Shown piece after piece: positions 11,060 through 22,100 of a DNA stretch of 64,000 nt. Every line of letters starts with the position of its first letter. Position 1 is the stretch's first letter. Source of the stretch: Arctopsyche grandis (taxonomy: Eukaryota; Arthropoda; Insecta; Trichoptera; Hydropsychidae); the NCBI RefSeq assembly GCF_051622035.1, contig NC_135357.1:13599001-13663000 (forward strand), written 5' to 3'. The position numbers were made by a program, and so were the translations under genes. The notes below the pieces were generated by a model. The model was not told where the DNA came from and made no database searches. It worked only from the letters and a program-made list of their open reading frames with translations.

Positions 11060-11930
11060 CAGTTACCTTACTTACGCAATTTATTTATTATTTTATAATA
11101 ATAATAACAATAAAATGACCAATGTGACCTGACAGGTTGCCCCAAAGCGTCACACCAATCTTAGAAAAAAATAAAATAACAAAGAAAGAAAATAAAAATT
11201 ACAATCATTCATCTCATTCAAATAGTCTCATGTTGAATCTCAAGAAACTGACCAGCTCATCAACATGACAATTCAACAGGTCCAAATGCTTATCTATCAC
11301 ATTAAGGAACCGGATAGCCTTTACAAGAGACGAGTTATTGAAAGCAGACGTTTTCGCAGGAATAGGTCGGAAAAGTGAATAATGACCCAAAGCTCTACCG
11401 CATTCTGGCGCAGAAAATTTAAATTATAATAAAATTGAAGGGTTGTCGATTCTTCCCTTTAATACTCCAAAGAAATATTTGGAAATGGCAATAATTCTTT
11501 TGGAAGATAGTGAGTCAAAGCCTAGCATACCTTGTAAAATGGCAGTGGGAAATAAATAGGGGTAATATTTATATTTCCTCATATAAAGGCTTCTAAGAAT
11601 TTTTTTTGAACTCTTTCTATCAAGAGAGAATTTAATTTCAGTGTGACTCCAAATTAAAAAACCCAAACTCTAATATGCTCTGGACAAGCGAACAATAAAG
11701 TAACACCATTATACTTTGATCTTGGAAGTAGTGAGCATTGCGCAAAACAATTCCAAGCATTTTGGTAGCCCTACGGCACATATCTGAAATACGAGTCGAA
11801 AATTTGAAGTCACTCCTAAACAATATGCCAAGAACAACAGTTGACTCAGTTCGCGTTAACTGATAGTTCCGAAGGCTATAGCGAACTCAATAGGGGAAAG
11901 AGACCTTGAGAAGGAGATTTTTTTCTGACG
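11060..11930 (-). mobile_element. Degenerate non-LTR retrotransposon 3' end (Jockey/R1/CR1-like reverse transcriptase)
   Basis: Read on the minus strand, two broken frames give the C-terminal part of a non-LTR reverse transcriptase: FRSDFKFSTRISDMCRRATK, LYCSLVQSILEFG, then MRKYKYYPYLFP and IDNPSILL. The order matches the region after the catalytic domain in Jockey/CR1-type elements. The coding part ends near 11222 and an untranslated tail with AATAAT-rich sequence follows to about 11060. Frameshifts make it a pseudogene. Copies of the same family are at 39020-39260 and 49225-49650. Confidence 0.75.
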
Positions 11931-12490
11931 TTCAAAAAAATAAATAATAATAATATGATTTTACATGCGTAAAATTTTATGCACAAAAACCAAAAAAGTA
12001 CTTTATATGTGTGTATTTATATAAACCACCTGTCCAGATTTATTATATAAAACAGTATGCTTCATTTTAATAAGCGTTGCAGTGGACAAAATCTAGTTTA
12101 CAATTCAAATTGGTTGAAAAGTTTTTTTTTTATAAATCTCTAGCATATCCGAATTTCTAAATACGCGATTTCTACTAGTTAGAATATTTTAGCTGACTAA
12201 TAGGAATCGCGTATTTATGTATGTTCCTACGTAAGTTTTCCAAGGAAATCAATTTTGTTCATTTTTTTTATTATTCTCCGGAACAAAACATAATTTGTTA
12301 TTGCATTTATTTTATGTTAATGCTATTATTTCGAAGTAGATTGTGTAATTTATTTTTAAATTAAGAAAAACAGTTAATAATATTTTTCATTTAGTATAAA
12401 CACAATATTATTGATGTGACCCGAATGAAGCAATACGCAAGCGCACAATTTCCCTACATACATATGTACCTACATATACAATTTGTAGTT
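11931..12490. other. Ferritin upstream region
   Basis: AT-rich intergenic sequence. An inverted pair TAAATACGCGATT / AATCGCGTATTTA at about 12157-12215 forms a short hairpin-prone element. Otherwise nothing was recognised. Confidence 0.4.
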
Positions 12491-12495
12491 TCAGT
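12491..12495 (+). promoter_or_regulatory. Arthropod initiator TCAGT, possible ferritin transcription start
   Basis: TCAGT is the common arthropod initiator. Here it lies about 40 bases before a good 5' splice donor (AAG|GTACGT at 12535-12541). A pyrimidine-rich acceptor just before the ferritin ATG (TTTTTTCAG ending at 12760) would remove the leader intron. The start would be near 12493. No TATA box is obvious. Confidence 0.4.
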
Positions 12496-12776
12496 GCGCA
12501 GTTAGTCACTCTTAGAAAACGTATCGACAAGAAAGGTACGTACGCACAAAATATAATAATGTAATCTATAGTAAATATTTAATTATAAATTAAACAATCC
12601 ATAGTGAAAAATGTGGTCTCACAATTGCATATAAATATTTTTTACCAATTTAAGCTTTTCGTTGAGAACTACGTACAATATTTGTATAGCAAGAATGTTA
12701 AAAATCAATTTAAATTATTTGATTATATATACATAGTTGGTTAATGAAAATCTTTTTTCAGATTGAAATCGCAAAA

Positions 12777-13447
12777 ATGTCTCAAATTCGACAAAATTTT
12801 CACAAGGATTGCGAAGACGCCATTAACAATCAAATAAATATGGAATTATTTGCAAGTTATACATACATGTCACTTGTAAGCTCGTGTACATATGTATATT
12901 ATTTAACTATCAACTGAACATTTAAATAAAGATAAGCAAATGTATTATTTATAGGCATTGTATATGGATAGAGATGATGTGGCCCTTCCCAGATTATACA
13001 ACTACTTTTCGAAGGCTTCTGAAGAAGAACGAGAACACGCTTTAAAATTTATGAAATATCAAAATAAGCGTGGTGGTCAAATCACATTAAAAGACGTTAA
13101 TGCACCAAATAAAATTAATTGGGGATCAGCTGAAGATTCGATGCAAGCCGCGTTGGAATTAGAAAAGGAAGTGAACGATGTTAGTTTTTATTTTTATTTA
13201 AAATTTCGATATTGAAAATTTGTTCCAGATTGAATTCTTTTCATTAAATTCTTTTCAGAGTTTATTAAAACTTCATACATTGGCAACAGATAAAGGAGAT
13301 GCACATCTTACTGACTTCCTGGAATCAGATTTTCTTGCTGAGCAAGTTGAATCTATAAAAGAATTATCTGAACATATTACTAATCTTAAAAGAGTTGGAG
13401 AAGGTTTGGGAGTATATATTTTTGATAAAAATTTCGACAAAGAATAA
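12777..13447 (+). CDS. Fer3HCH: Ferritin heavy chain, non-secreted
   Basis: Three coding exons (12777-12875, 12955-13179, 13259-13447) give 170 residues. Ferritin H chains form the 24-subunit iron-storage shell and oxidise Fe(II). The ferroxidase ligands are in place: Glu in [13 protein letters not shown] with its Tyr, the EEREH motif on helix B, Glu in ALELEKEV and Gln in [13 protein letters not shown]. There is no signal peptide, unlike the secreted ferritins typical of insects, so the protein resembles the third insect ferritin (Fer3HCH), often cytosolic or mitochondrial. Its short N-terminus favours cytosol. A poly(A) signal (AATAAA) lies about 70 bases after the stop. No iron-responsive element could be folded in the putative leader. 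The symbol is by resemblance. Confidence 0.93.
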
Positions 13448-14349
13448 GCATTATTTAGACCTCAGCACTTAAAAAGTTATTCATTAAATTTTAAATAACC
13501 TGTATTACTAAAGTAATAAACAAAAAATATATCAATTTGGTATGCCTAAATCTGTCAATTAAATTTTTTTGTGTCTCATTGCACAGGTTTAATTTATTTT
13601 AAATGTATTCTGGAAAATTACAGACAGATGTATTGAAAATATGCATATGTATTTATGTTTCATTGAAAATTTGGAGTTTCAATGTAAATTTCTGAATTTT
13701 AGTTTTCAGAAAATAAATTTCATAAACATAGTAATTTAGTTTAGTTTATCTTGTGATAAAAATATAGAATTAGAAAAATTTGATATATAATTCATAAATT
13801 AATTACCTATTTATTTCAAATGAACTCTAAGTTTAATATTTAATTATCCTGAAAGGATACAAAACGTCAATAAATGAGTTTTAAAACGTGATAAAGTATT
13901 GTTTTAAGCTTTAAAATTGTAACAGTTTTATACCCATGTATTAAAGAAATAAAAAATATTTTAAAGTCTTTTGTGTATTTTAAATTCATTTTTATAATTT
14001 TTTAAGAGTGTAAAATACGCCTGATTTTTGTTTATTTATATTAAATATAAATACTACAAATTTACTTGAAACCATCATTTTAATTTCATTTTAAAAAATT
14101 TCTGTTGTAAATTAACTTTTTTATGATAAATTTTGGTTCTCAAAACTTTCATCTAAGTATAAATGTTGAAATAAAACAAAAAATCAAGACAAAGCGATGT
14201 AAAATTGAATAGTTATGCACTCATGTATTCATTAGTCGATGAACCATATAAGTAGTCCCTTAATATTAAGGTAATCCTTTTATTTGACAATTTTTCTAGA
14301 TTTTAAACAAATGCAATGTATGTAAGTATATAATTTAGTAAAAATAAAG
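13448..14349. other. 3' untranslated region of ferritin and AT-rich intergenic DNA
   Basis: The first part is the ferritin 3' end with AATAAA near 13516. The remainder is over 75 percent A+T with no repeat family or reading frame recognised. Confidence 0.5.
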
Positions 14350-14912
14350 GCTTAGCTAATCATCCTTTGGGGCACACCCCTATATAAGGTTTTTCAAAAT
14401 AAAAGGAGATAGAGGAAACATTACAGTTGTTGACTACGGGTCTACCTCACGGGACCGAAAGTGAAACGCCCGAAAACGCAAATATCGGAAGGCAAAGATC
14501 GAAAATCGAAAGATCTTAAGTCGAAAGATAAAAAAAGGGTCTCTCCCCCTGTCGTACATACTCACTTAATTTGCGCGAGCAGGATACAACAGGAACAAGA
14601 GGAACAGGCTTTTCCTCCCGTATTCTGCGCGCGCACATTAAACAAGGCTGTATGACAAAAAGAGAGATAATTTCACCGCATGCCACTCATATATATTATA
14701 TATACATAGTACCGTTTACCATGCACCCTTTTTTTTATCTTTGGACTTAAGATCTTTCGATTTTCGATCTTTGCCTTCCGAAATTTGCGTTTTCGGGCGT
14801 TTCAATTTCGGTCCCGTGAGGGAGACCGAAGCATAGCTAATCAGCCTTTAGGGCACACCCCTATATATAGTTTTTCAAAATAAAAGGAGATAGAGGAAAC
14901 ATTACAGATGTT
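14350..14912. repeat. 82-bp direct repeats bracketing a foldback element
   Basis: The sequence from TTAGCTAATC to ATTACAG plus five bases occurs at 14350-14431 and again at 14831-14912 with a handful of differences. Each copy contains GGGCACACCCC-like and TATATA words. Between them lies the inverted-repeat element 14438-14829. The arrangement resembles tiny LTRs around an insert, or a local duplication into which the foldback element jumped. Confidence 0.7.
14438..14829. mobile_element. Foldback element, ~392 bp, with ~100-bp inverted arms
   Basis: The left end GGGTCTACCTCACGGGACCG mirrors the right end CGGTCCCGTGAGGGAGACCGA. The arms continue through AAAACGCAAAT, AAGGCAAAGATCG, AAAATCGAAAGATC and TTAAGTC. 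The middle has GCGCGAGCAGGATACAACAG. Copies are at 19075-19275 (one arm) and 20699-21095 (nearly a full palindrome). No clear target duplication here. Confidence 0.72.
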
Positions 14913-14913
14913 A

Positions 14914-14962
14914 CAAAATATACATAACTACTACATACATACATAGTTATGTATATTTTGAA
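14914..14962. repeat. Hairpin, 17-base arms around an ACAT run
   Basis: AAAATATACATAACTA and its inverted copy TAGTTATGTATATTTT face each other across a CATA microsatellite. It follows directly on the second 82-bp repeat. Confidence 0.6.
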
Positions 14963-15299
14963 GTAAAATAAATAAGAACCCGTGAAATTACTACAATATG
15001 TACTTTCAATGATGCTTCCGTTCTCTAATAACTAATAATAACTAACCATAATTTGGCGTTAATATATTATTTTAATTCAAGTGGCTCCTGTCACTGCGTT
15101 TTATAAAAATGTATTATTATTTGAAAAGGTGAATAAAACGTTTGTTTAGATCTCAGTGGTTGACAACCGCGTGTTCGATGTCACTTTGTCGGTGATTCAC
15201 GCTTTCGCCCACTGCTCTCACCAACTGTTCTCATTCCTGCTTTAAATTGATACAAATTTGCTATTTTTCTGAAAAAAATTACTTTACATAAATCAAATC

Positions 15300-16807
15300 A
15301 TGGAACAAGTAATTCAAAATATTGCCCAAAACGTCGAGAGACAAGTTGATGCCGAGCTTGACAAGTTTGTATCGACAGCCATATACATACATACTGTCAC
15401 TTTTGCACCCATATTAAATCCTGCTTTTTTGCATTATTCCTTGTTTTGAAATAATTGAGTTTTTAGAATGAAAACATTGTTTTATAAAAAAAGCGATTGC
15501 AACATAATATAAATAAAGGTTAATTTTCCTAAGAACGCCATGGAACGCCATTCTGGCATCCTTCAAAAGCAATCATACGAAACAATATTCGTGCGATCAT
15601 AATCACAATTAATATTTATATAATTGGCCAAAACGATAAAATATGGTGTCCTTATGTAGAGGATGAAATATGGATGGATTCGAAATTCGCTCATAAAAAT
15701 TAACTAGAGATGCGTTCTGGCCTCTTTTGTTTTTAAAAAAAGTTCTGTTACATTTGTACATATTTTTTGTAGATGACAATAATTTTCCGCGTATTTTTCA
15801 TATATGTATAATAACGTTTCGTTCCATTCATGCAATAATTATGAAATATAATACAGATATAAATGAATTAATCGTGCTATGATGACTAAAAATATCCTGT
15901 TTGTAGTTTCCGCATATTTATTCCAATACCTTTTATTATCTTTCAGGTTAAATCAACTGGGTACCGATGATCTAGATAAATTGCGTGAAAATCGTTTGGC
16001 AGAGATGAAAAAGAGAGCTCAATTGAAACAGGAATGGTTAACAAATGTTAGTACATACAAAGGCATTTTATTTTGAAAAACATTTTGCGAAAATATGAGT
16101 TTTAACCAATTTAATTTAGGGTCATGGTGAATACACGGAATTGTCAGATGAAAAGGAGTTTTTCGCCATTACAAAAAAATCTAAAGATATTGTTTGTCAT
16201 TTCTATAAAAATGACACAGCTCGCTGCAAAATTGTAGATATGCATTTGAAAATTCTCGCCCACAAGCATATCGAAACTAAATTTGTGAAATTAGACGTGG
16301 AACGGTGTCCGTTTCTTACAGGTTTATATTCATATTTAATTCATTTTGTTTATAGTGTACATGCATACATACGTTTTATGCTAAATAAGTTTAATATTTA
16401 TATTTTAGAGCGTCTGCGAATCAAAATGATTCCAACAATTTCTTTAGTAAAAGATTCAAAGACAAAAGATTTCATTGTTGGATTTACTGATCTTGGAAAT
16501 TGTGATGACTTTTCTACTGAAGTTTTGGAATGGAGAATTGCCCAGTAAATAAAATATTATATCAAAATTTCTTAACATTTAATAATCAGAGATTTAATCA
16601 ATAATGAAATAAAATAAGATAATAATGAAATAAAAACGATTTTTTTCTCTGAATTTCAGATCTGGAGCTATCGAATATAATGGTGATTTATTGACTCCAC
16701 CTGATCAGGTGAAAAAACAAAAACCGCCAACTTTTGGGATAAATAAAAGAACAATTCGTGGAGGAACCAATTCTGATGATGATGATGATTTAGATGTTAG
16801 TGACTGA
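15300..16807 (+). CDS. TXNDC9: Thioredoxin domain-containing protein 9
   Basis: Five exons (15300-15364, 15947-16046, 16120-16321, 16409-16544, 16660-16807) give 216 residues, with all phases consistent. The family is phosducin-like 3 / TXNDC9 (yeast Plp1 is related): a cytosolic cochaperone that modulates the CCT/TRiC chaperonin in actin and tubulin folding. An N-terminal helical part ([20 protein letters not shown]) is followed by [20 protein letters not shown], then the thioredoxin fold with [14 protein letters not shown]. At the usual CxxC position there is only one Cys ([10 protein letters not shown]), as in other TXNDC9 proteins, so it is not a disulfide reductase. [29 protein letters not shown] and an acidic C-terminus ending [10 protein letters not shown] follow. 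The first intron donor is GTTTGT. Confidence 0.95.
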
Positions 16808-16873
16808 GCTGAAACTTTTTAAAAAGAAAATTGATGTTTTTTCGTATTATTTCATTAATAAACTTTAACTTAA

Positions 16874-17831
16874 CCCTTTGACTGCTACAACAACGATAAA
16901 TCGTTGTTTTGAAATCGGCGAAGATTGCTACGACGATCGTTGTTTTCGTCATTAATTGTCGTATTTCAATACTTTCTTTGAGCCACCAGCGCATCAGTGG
17001 TACGAAACATTTTTTTTGTATACGTATTTATATTTATTTTACAATCAAGCTTTATAAACATTTATCAATTTTTTAAATAAAAGCTCTTCAATTTCGGGTT
17101 CATCATCAAAGTAAATTTCGGGTTCGTTGTCAATGTCATATAAGGAGTTATTACTTGGGAATTGATTATTGTCGATAAATTCATTTTCAGAATCAGTAGA
17201 GCTGCTGATTGGTCGAGTTCCTCGGCGAGGAGCTATTATTTCGCTTTCATCACTTTCACTGTCCGATATCATTTTGCAGAGTTAAAATAAATGGCAAAAA
17301 ACAATAGAAATCCGCTTTCAATTATATAGGTCACGAGACGTCACGAATTCATGCAATCAATCGAATGCAACTGAAATACATACAAAATGTTTATGATACA
17401 TGTTGAAAAAATATTTGATTATTAGAAACTTCACATCCTTGTGTGTCTCGCTCACACGTACACAATTAAAACCAAGAAAGAAAGAGAGAAAGACCGCTAC
17501 CTGTTTCGAATATATCGCATTTTGTTAGGATACATCGATGTCTAAAAATAGATTATTGAAAAAAATAAAGCGTCGGAAAATAATCGTCAAAACTTATTTA
17601 GTGTATATATGTAGGTATCTCTTTCGCACGCACGCATGTAAAAGCAAGACAGAAAGAGAGAGCACGAGTCCATAACTGCTTCTAAAAATGTATATAAAGT
17701 ATTATAAAAATTACAAGCGTTCGGCGAAGTAAGTATGTAAAAAAAAATATTATATTTAATTTTTTACAAAATAATTACAAATGTTAGCATTTTTCGCTTG
17801 GACATTGAAAAACCTCGTAGCAGCCAAAGGG
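16874..17831 (-). mobile_element. piggyBac-like element remnant, 958 bp, flanked by TTAA
   Basis: TTAA stands on both sides (16870-16873 and 17832-17835), the hallmark target of piggyBac transposases. The termini are inverted copies: CCCTTTGACTGCTAC on the left and GTAGCAGCCAAAGGG on the right, differing at one base. Sub-terminal GATCGTTGTTTTCG-type repeats are present near the left end. A 75-codon acidic frame is kept on the minus strand. Most of the transposase is missing, so it is an internally deleted derivative. It begins only 66 bases after the TXNDC9 stop and may lie in its 3' untranslated region. Confidence 0.82.
17045..17272 (-). pseudogene. piggyBac transposase N-terminal remnant
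   Basis: The 75-residue frame starts MISDSESDESEIIAPRRGTR and is Asp/Glu/Ser-rich, like the disordered acidic N-terminus of many piggyBac transposases. The DDE catalytic domain and the C-terminal zinc-binding domain are absent. It is oriented with its start towards the right-hand terminal repeat, as in an intact element. Whether it is translated is unknown. Confidence 0.6.
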
Positions 17832-17835
17832 TTAA

Positions 17836-18394
17836 ATATTATTTACAATTAACTGACATTTTAGATTTGTAAAATTGTCTAATTTTTTATTAATCATACT
17901 AGATTTTATTAATGACCAAATATGTTTAAAAAGGAACGCTAAAGGAACACACTATTTTCTGTGATAAATAAAAAACCATAACAATTTAAATATCTTATGA
18001 AAAGAATTTTACGATAATAAAGATCTGGAAATCTATGTGTGAGTGTGCACGTAAAGCTTGCTTTGCTGAAATTAAATTTTAAGTAATCAATTGTATTTCT
18101 ACTTATAATTATACTGCTGTTTTATAATTATACTGCTGTTTTATAATTATACTGTTCTGCATTTAATTTATACTGTTATGCATTTAAATTATTACTAATA
18201 AAATAAACATATATAATTTTTTTTAAATAATTGATTACAATTTTATTTTATACTTCTTTGTAATGACAGACAACAACTTGAATTTTTATGTGCCAAAACA
18301 CCACTTATGGCCAAACTTGTACACGTATAGTATATGTATATTGTATATTAATTTGAAATTTTCTTCAGACACTAGTGACGAATAGACGGTAGAT
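17836..18394. other. AT-rich spacer with a 19-bp tandem repeat
   Basis: TTATAATTATACTGCTGTT is repeated about three times at 18103-18157, with two further diverged units. The rest is simple AT-rich DNA with no gene signal. Confidence 0.5.
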
Positions 18395-18590
18395 AGTCTA
18401 TTTGTGATGAACCATTTCAACAATTAAATTTAGATAATTTGGCAAACTTCGATAGGAAACAATCGACTTGCAAGTCACATACATCCAAATCTGACCAGCG
18501 GCACCGCAGAAACACTTCAAATTATACAACATGCAAGTTCTTTCTGATCAGGGTTTGAACTCGAGATCCCTTCAGTCGCTAGGAACATAG
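18395..18590 (-). repeat. SINE-like repeat, reverse orientation
   Basis: Contains the family words of 59765-60030 in inverted form: AAATTTAGATAATTTGGCAA, ATAGGAAACAATCGACTTG and a B-box-like GGTTTGAACTCGAGATCCC. It is diverged. Other copies are near 20490, 37640 and 45865. Confidence 0.6.
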
Positions 18591-19005
18591 GGGAAAAACC
18601 ACATTGAGTTACATGATTTTAAATCTATTTCAAATTCAATGGAAACACATATGTACGTGTTTTAATGGAAGTACATAATTAAGATGTATTCACCTAGGTC
18701 TGTTAATAGCCGGCGGTCCATTCTTGAATGATAAATTATTTGTGCGCATTTATATTTTAAATGTCAATCATTCCTTTATGGCGTAATTATATAAACTTAA
18801 TAATAACCTTTCATAATTTGCCGCCACTCAAACTTTAGGCTTCGTTTTATTTGCCTATATCCCACGGGACGTCCCCACGAACTTATACACTACGTATTAT
18901 GAAAATGCTTGCTTCAAACATTATATTTATTTTAAACCTTAAACTAATACAAAAATTCAATATCAAAGTTGATGAATAAAAATATACATTATATTATACT
19001 AGCTG

Positions 19006-19280
19006 AATCCGGCATGCGTTGCAATGCCATAATAAGACATACAACGCATGCCTTATTATGGCATTGCAAACATTAATGTGCGCTCGCAGAATACGGGAGG
19101 AAAAGCCTGTTCCTCTTGTTCCTGTTGTATCCTGCTCGCGCAAATTAAGTGAGTATGTACCGTTTACCATGCACCATTTTTTTTGATCTTTCGACTTAAG
19201 ATCTTTCGATTTTCGATCTTTGCCTTCCGATATTTGCGTTTTCGGTAATTTCACATTCCGGCCCGTGAGGTAGACCCTCA
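19006..19280. mobile_element. Helitron-like end fused to a half foldback element
   Basis: The left edge CTAGCTGAATCCGGCATGCG is the inverted form of the CTAG-ending 3' terminus seen at 31037 and 60230. It leads into a hairpin with 18-base arms (GCAATGCCATAATAAG). From 19075 on, the sequence is one arm of the foldback family of 14438 and 20699, ending GGGCCGGAATGTG inverted and GTGAGGTAGACCC. The join may reflect one element inserted into another. Confidence 0.55.
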
Positions 19281-19328
19281 TATTTCATACATGTACGTGC
19301 GTCTATGATTCTTTAATCTTCCTTTTAA

Positions 19329-19455
19329 AGGTCTGCTCATACCTATCGAGCACGACTCGTATCCCGCAGGTGTCATGCAAGTGCGGATAGTATTCTTTGA
19401 TACATTCTATATGGACGCGCATGAATGCGTAAATGCGCATGCGCGAATGGAGTAA
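19329..19455 (+). mobile_element. One-armed copy of the 35046 MITE
   Basis: GGTCTGCTCATACCTATCGA, GTGTCATGCAAGTGCGGATA and GGACGCGCATGAATGCG match one arm and the centre of the complete element at 35046-35255. The second arm is missing. Confidence 0.65.
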
Positions 19456-19799
19456 GAATACCTTAAATAATTTAAGTATTTTGAAATACATTTTTGGAAT
19501 AAAAATGCCCTGGTTTTGAATTTGGAAAAAAGGCTCACCTTAATCAAAATATACAGACTGGTCTACGAATTGAAACCTGACTTTTCACTATTCGATAAAA
19601 TAAGTCTTACGACCAAAATATTCGAACCTTCCCGCCGAGCCACCGACATTACCAAAGCCTTCATTCCGCTTCGACGACGACATTTGAATTTCTTCGCGGA
19701 AACTATCGAATGGCATAGAAACAAATAGCAAACTGAGATGATAAATTCCGTTTGAGAATCTGCGGCTCGTAGATTCTCAATCGACAAACACATTTCAGT

Positions 19800-20020
19800 G
19801 CGGAGAAGCGAGCGTGCGTTGGCGCACGTGTCCTCGCCTTCGTTTGCATCGTATTGGTGTTAGTAATTTACGCACGTCAACACCAACACCAACACCGACA
19901 CAAACGTCAGCTGTCATTTGGTCCGTGTGTGTGTTTTTGTTGCGTAAAAAATATAGGTGCTACGCCCCCACCTCCCGCAAGGTAATTCTCCACCAAATTG
20001 ACTAAACGTCACGCGCAACT
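19800..20020 (+). promoter_or_regulatory. GC-rich island, possible promoter and first exon of SLC25A42
   Basis: This segment is clearly richer in G+C and CpG than its surroundings and has an ACACCAACACCAACACCAAC run. It ends in a fair splice donor (CCGCAAG|GTAATT near 19980). The SLC25A42 coding exon is preceded by an acceptor (CTTTCAG ending at 22057), so a non-coding first exon must lie upstream. This island is a plausible site, but the link is inference. Confidence 0.3.
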
Positions 20021-20489
20021 TACATACATATATTACAACAATACGCCTATATACATATATACATATGTATATAGTTTATATAAATGAACCGAGTCCATAG
20101 GTCATTTCGAACCACTGCCAAAATTTTAATTCACCAACGTGTTATGTTCAACACGGTAAAATTGGGCTGGGAGAACGATCGACACACGTATCTGTAATAC
20201 GCCAGTGTCGTCCAAGGTATACAGGTATAATCACTCGCATATATTTACATTTGCAATTCGTACGTTCGCCAGTCACGCTTGTATACAGAACGATGTGATT
20301 ATTGTTGTTGCGCAGGCGAGGTTTTCTGCAACTGGCATCAATTATATTTAAGATGAACCGCATTCAATGTTTGGAGTCTGACTTTCTATGGAATTCTCTA
20401 AGAGAAAGTTCTTGCGCAAATCTTCTCGTTTTATATATTTCAACAACCAGCAGAATAGACTAGTGTTTGCAATATAATGCTTTGAAAAA

Positions 20490-20605
20490 AGTGGCCACAG
20501 GTTCAAATCTCACTGGTTTCTGCTGTTAGACCTTGGATTTGTGACTCCAGGTTGATCTTTTTCTAATTTATCTGATTTTCATTGAAACATTTGTAACAAA
20601 TTGGC
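20490..20605 (+). repeat. SINE-like repeat fragment
   Basis: A B-box-like GGTTCAAATCTCACTGG is followed by TTTGTGACTCCAGGTTGATC and TTTATCTGATTTTCATTGA, the same order as in the fuller copy at 59765. Confidence 0.6.
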
Positions 20606-20698
20606 AACCTTACTCATTTTCTCGCAAAATCTGAATTGTATAAAATAGATGTCTTTGTAGATGTTATTTGATATATATTTACATTGTATACTTGTATC

Positions 20699-21095
20699 GG
20701 GTCTACGTGACGAGACAAAATGTTAAACGACAGAAAACGCAAATATCGGAAGGCAAAGATCGAAAATCGAAAGATCTTAAGTCGAAAGATCAAAAAAAAA
20801 AAAATGGTGCATGGTAAACGGTACATACTCACTTAATTTGCGCGAGCAGGATACAACAGGAACAAGAGGAACATGCTTTTCCTCCCGTATTCTGCGCGCG
20901 CACATTAATACGGGAGGAAAAGCCTGTTCCTCTTGTTCCTGTTGTATCCTGCACGCGCAAATTAAGTGAGTATGTACCGTTTACCATGCACCATTTTTAT
21001 TGATCTTTCGACTTAAGATCTTTCGATTTTCGATCTTTGCCTTCCGATATTTGCGTTTTCTGTCGCTTAACATTCTGTCTCGTCACGGAGACCGA
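20699..21095. mobile_element. Palindromic foldback element, 397 bp, with 8-bp target duplication
   Basis: Two arms of about 190 bases mirror each other almost completely, from GGGTCTACGTGACGAGACA to its inverted right end, meeting near 20905 at CACATTAATACGGGAGG. CTTGTATC occurs immediately outside both ends (20691-20698, 21096-21103), an 8-bp target duplication of hAT type. There is no coding capacity. The direct duplication shows that this copy moved as a unit. Confidence 0.8.
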
Positions 21096-21103
21096 CTTGT
21101 ATC

Positions 21104-22057
21104 AAATGTACAATTTTTCTGGCCAGGAAGGCGTATTAAGGTTACCTGTTAGGTCTTCCTGGTATAAATTAAAAATAAATAAATTTCATATTGAGTTCTA
21201 TCATAATATGCCTCACATTCAATCTGATAATACTATTTTTCCTTGAAGGCCAACTAAACTTTAAACTCATGATTTATCTATTTTTATAAACTTTCAATCT
21301 TCTATTGAGATAAGATAACACTTTATTATGTGTTTATTTCATATTTTTTACCACGAGTAATGTAAATATTTCATATGGTATATAATAAAACCATTTATCG
21401 TTGTGCCACTGCAAAACTGTATTGCTGTAAATTGATTTATATATGTACATACATATATTCCAATCGAAAATATGTAGGCGCTACAAGGTATTCGTGAATA
21501 CTGTAATAAGTAACCGTATAGATATTTACGTAAAAGATATTGGTTGTGAGCAAAACAACATCAACAAATCCTTGAAACTAATTTTGGATACCTGGGTATT
21601 TATCTGATATACATATATAAAAATTTCAGGGTTTCCCATGAAACTTATTTCGAGACGAGTGTTGAGGAAGTCTAAAATTTTGTCAGCATTAATAGATTTT
21701 ACTTGATTTATTATTATAATCTATTTGGTATGATTAATACAAATCAGCATGATGAAAATGTTACATCATAGCATTTAACCATATGTACATACATATATAG
21801 ATTCTTGACCTTCACAATGATTGCTGTACTTAATTAATCGTATTTCTTAATGAAGTGTTCCTTTGATACACCACTGGTTTAGAACTGCTTTTCCGATACC
21901 CAATGTCTAAAAATAGTCTCGCTCTAGTATCCAATCGGAAATATTTCCATTGACTTTGAACTTCGTACTACATATGTATATATATTCATTACTGGAAATT
22001 TATATGTCATTAATTGTGACTTATTTATTTTAGAAAACATATTTTTCTCTTTCAGAA
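21104..22057. other. AT-rich sequence upstream of SLC25A42 coding start
   Basis: Likely the first intron of SLC25A42. Only simple AT-rich sequence and ACATATGTA words were seen. Confidence 0.4.
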
Positions 22058-22100
22058 AATGGAAGATTGACTGTGATTGCAGTTCACAGGGAGCATTTGA

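Noticed and set aside
12485-12510. CAGTGC in the putative ferritin leader as an iron-responsive element loop
   Set aside because: The bases on either side cannot pair into the required stem with a bulged C. The motif is better read as the initiator TCAGT.
19516-19728. 70-codon frame with basic Arg/Lys-rich sequence
   Set aside because: Possibly old retroelement sequence, but no motif is firm enough to name it, and it has no start or splice context.
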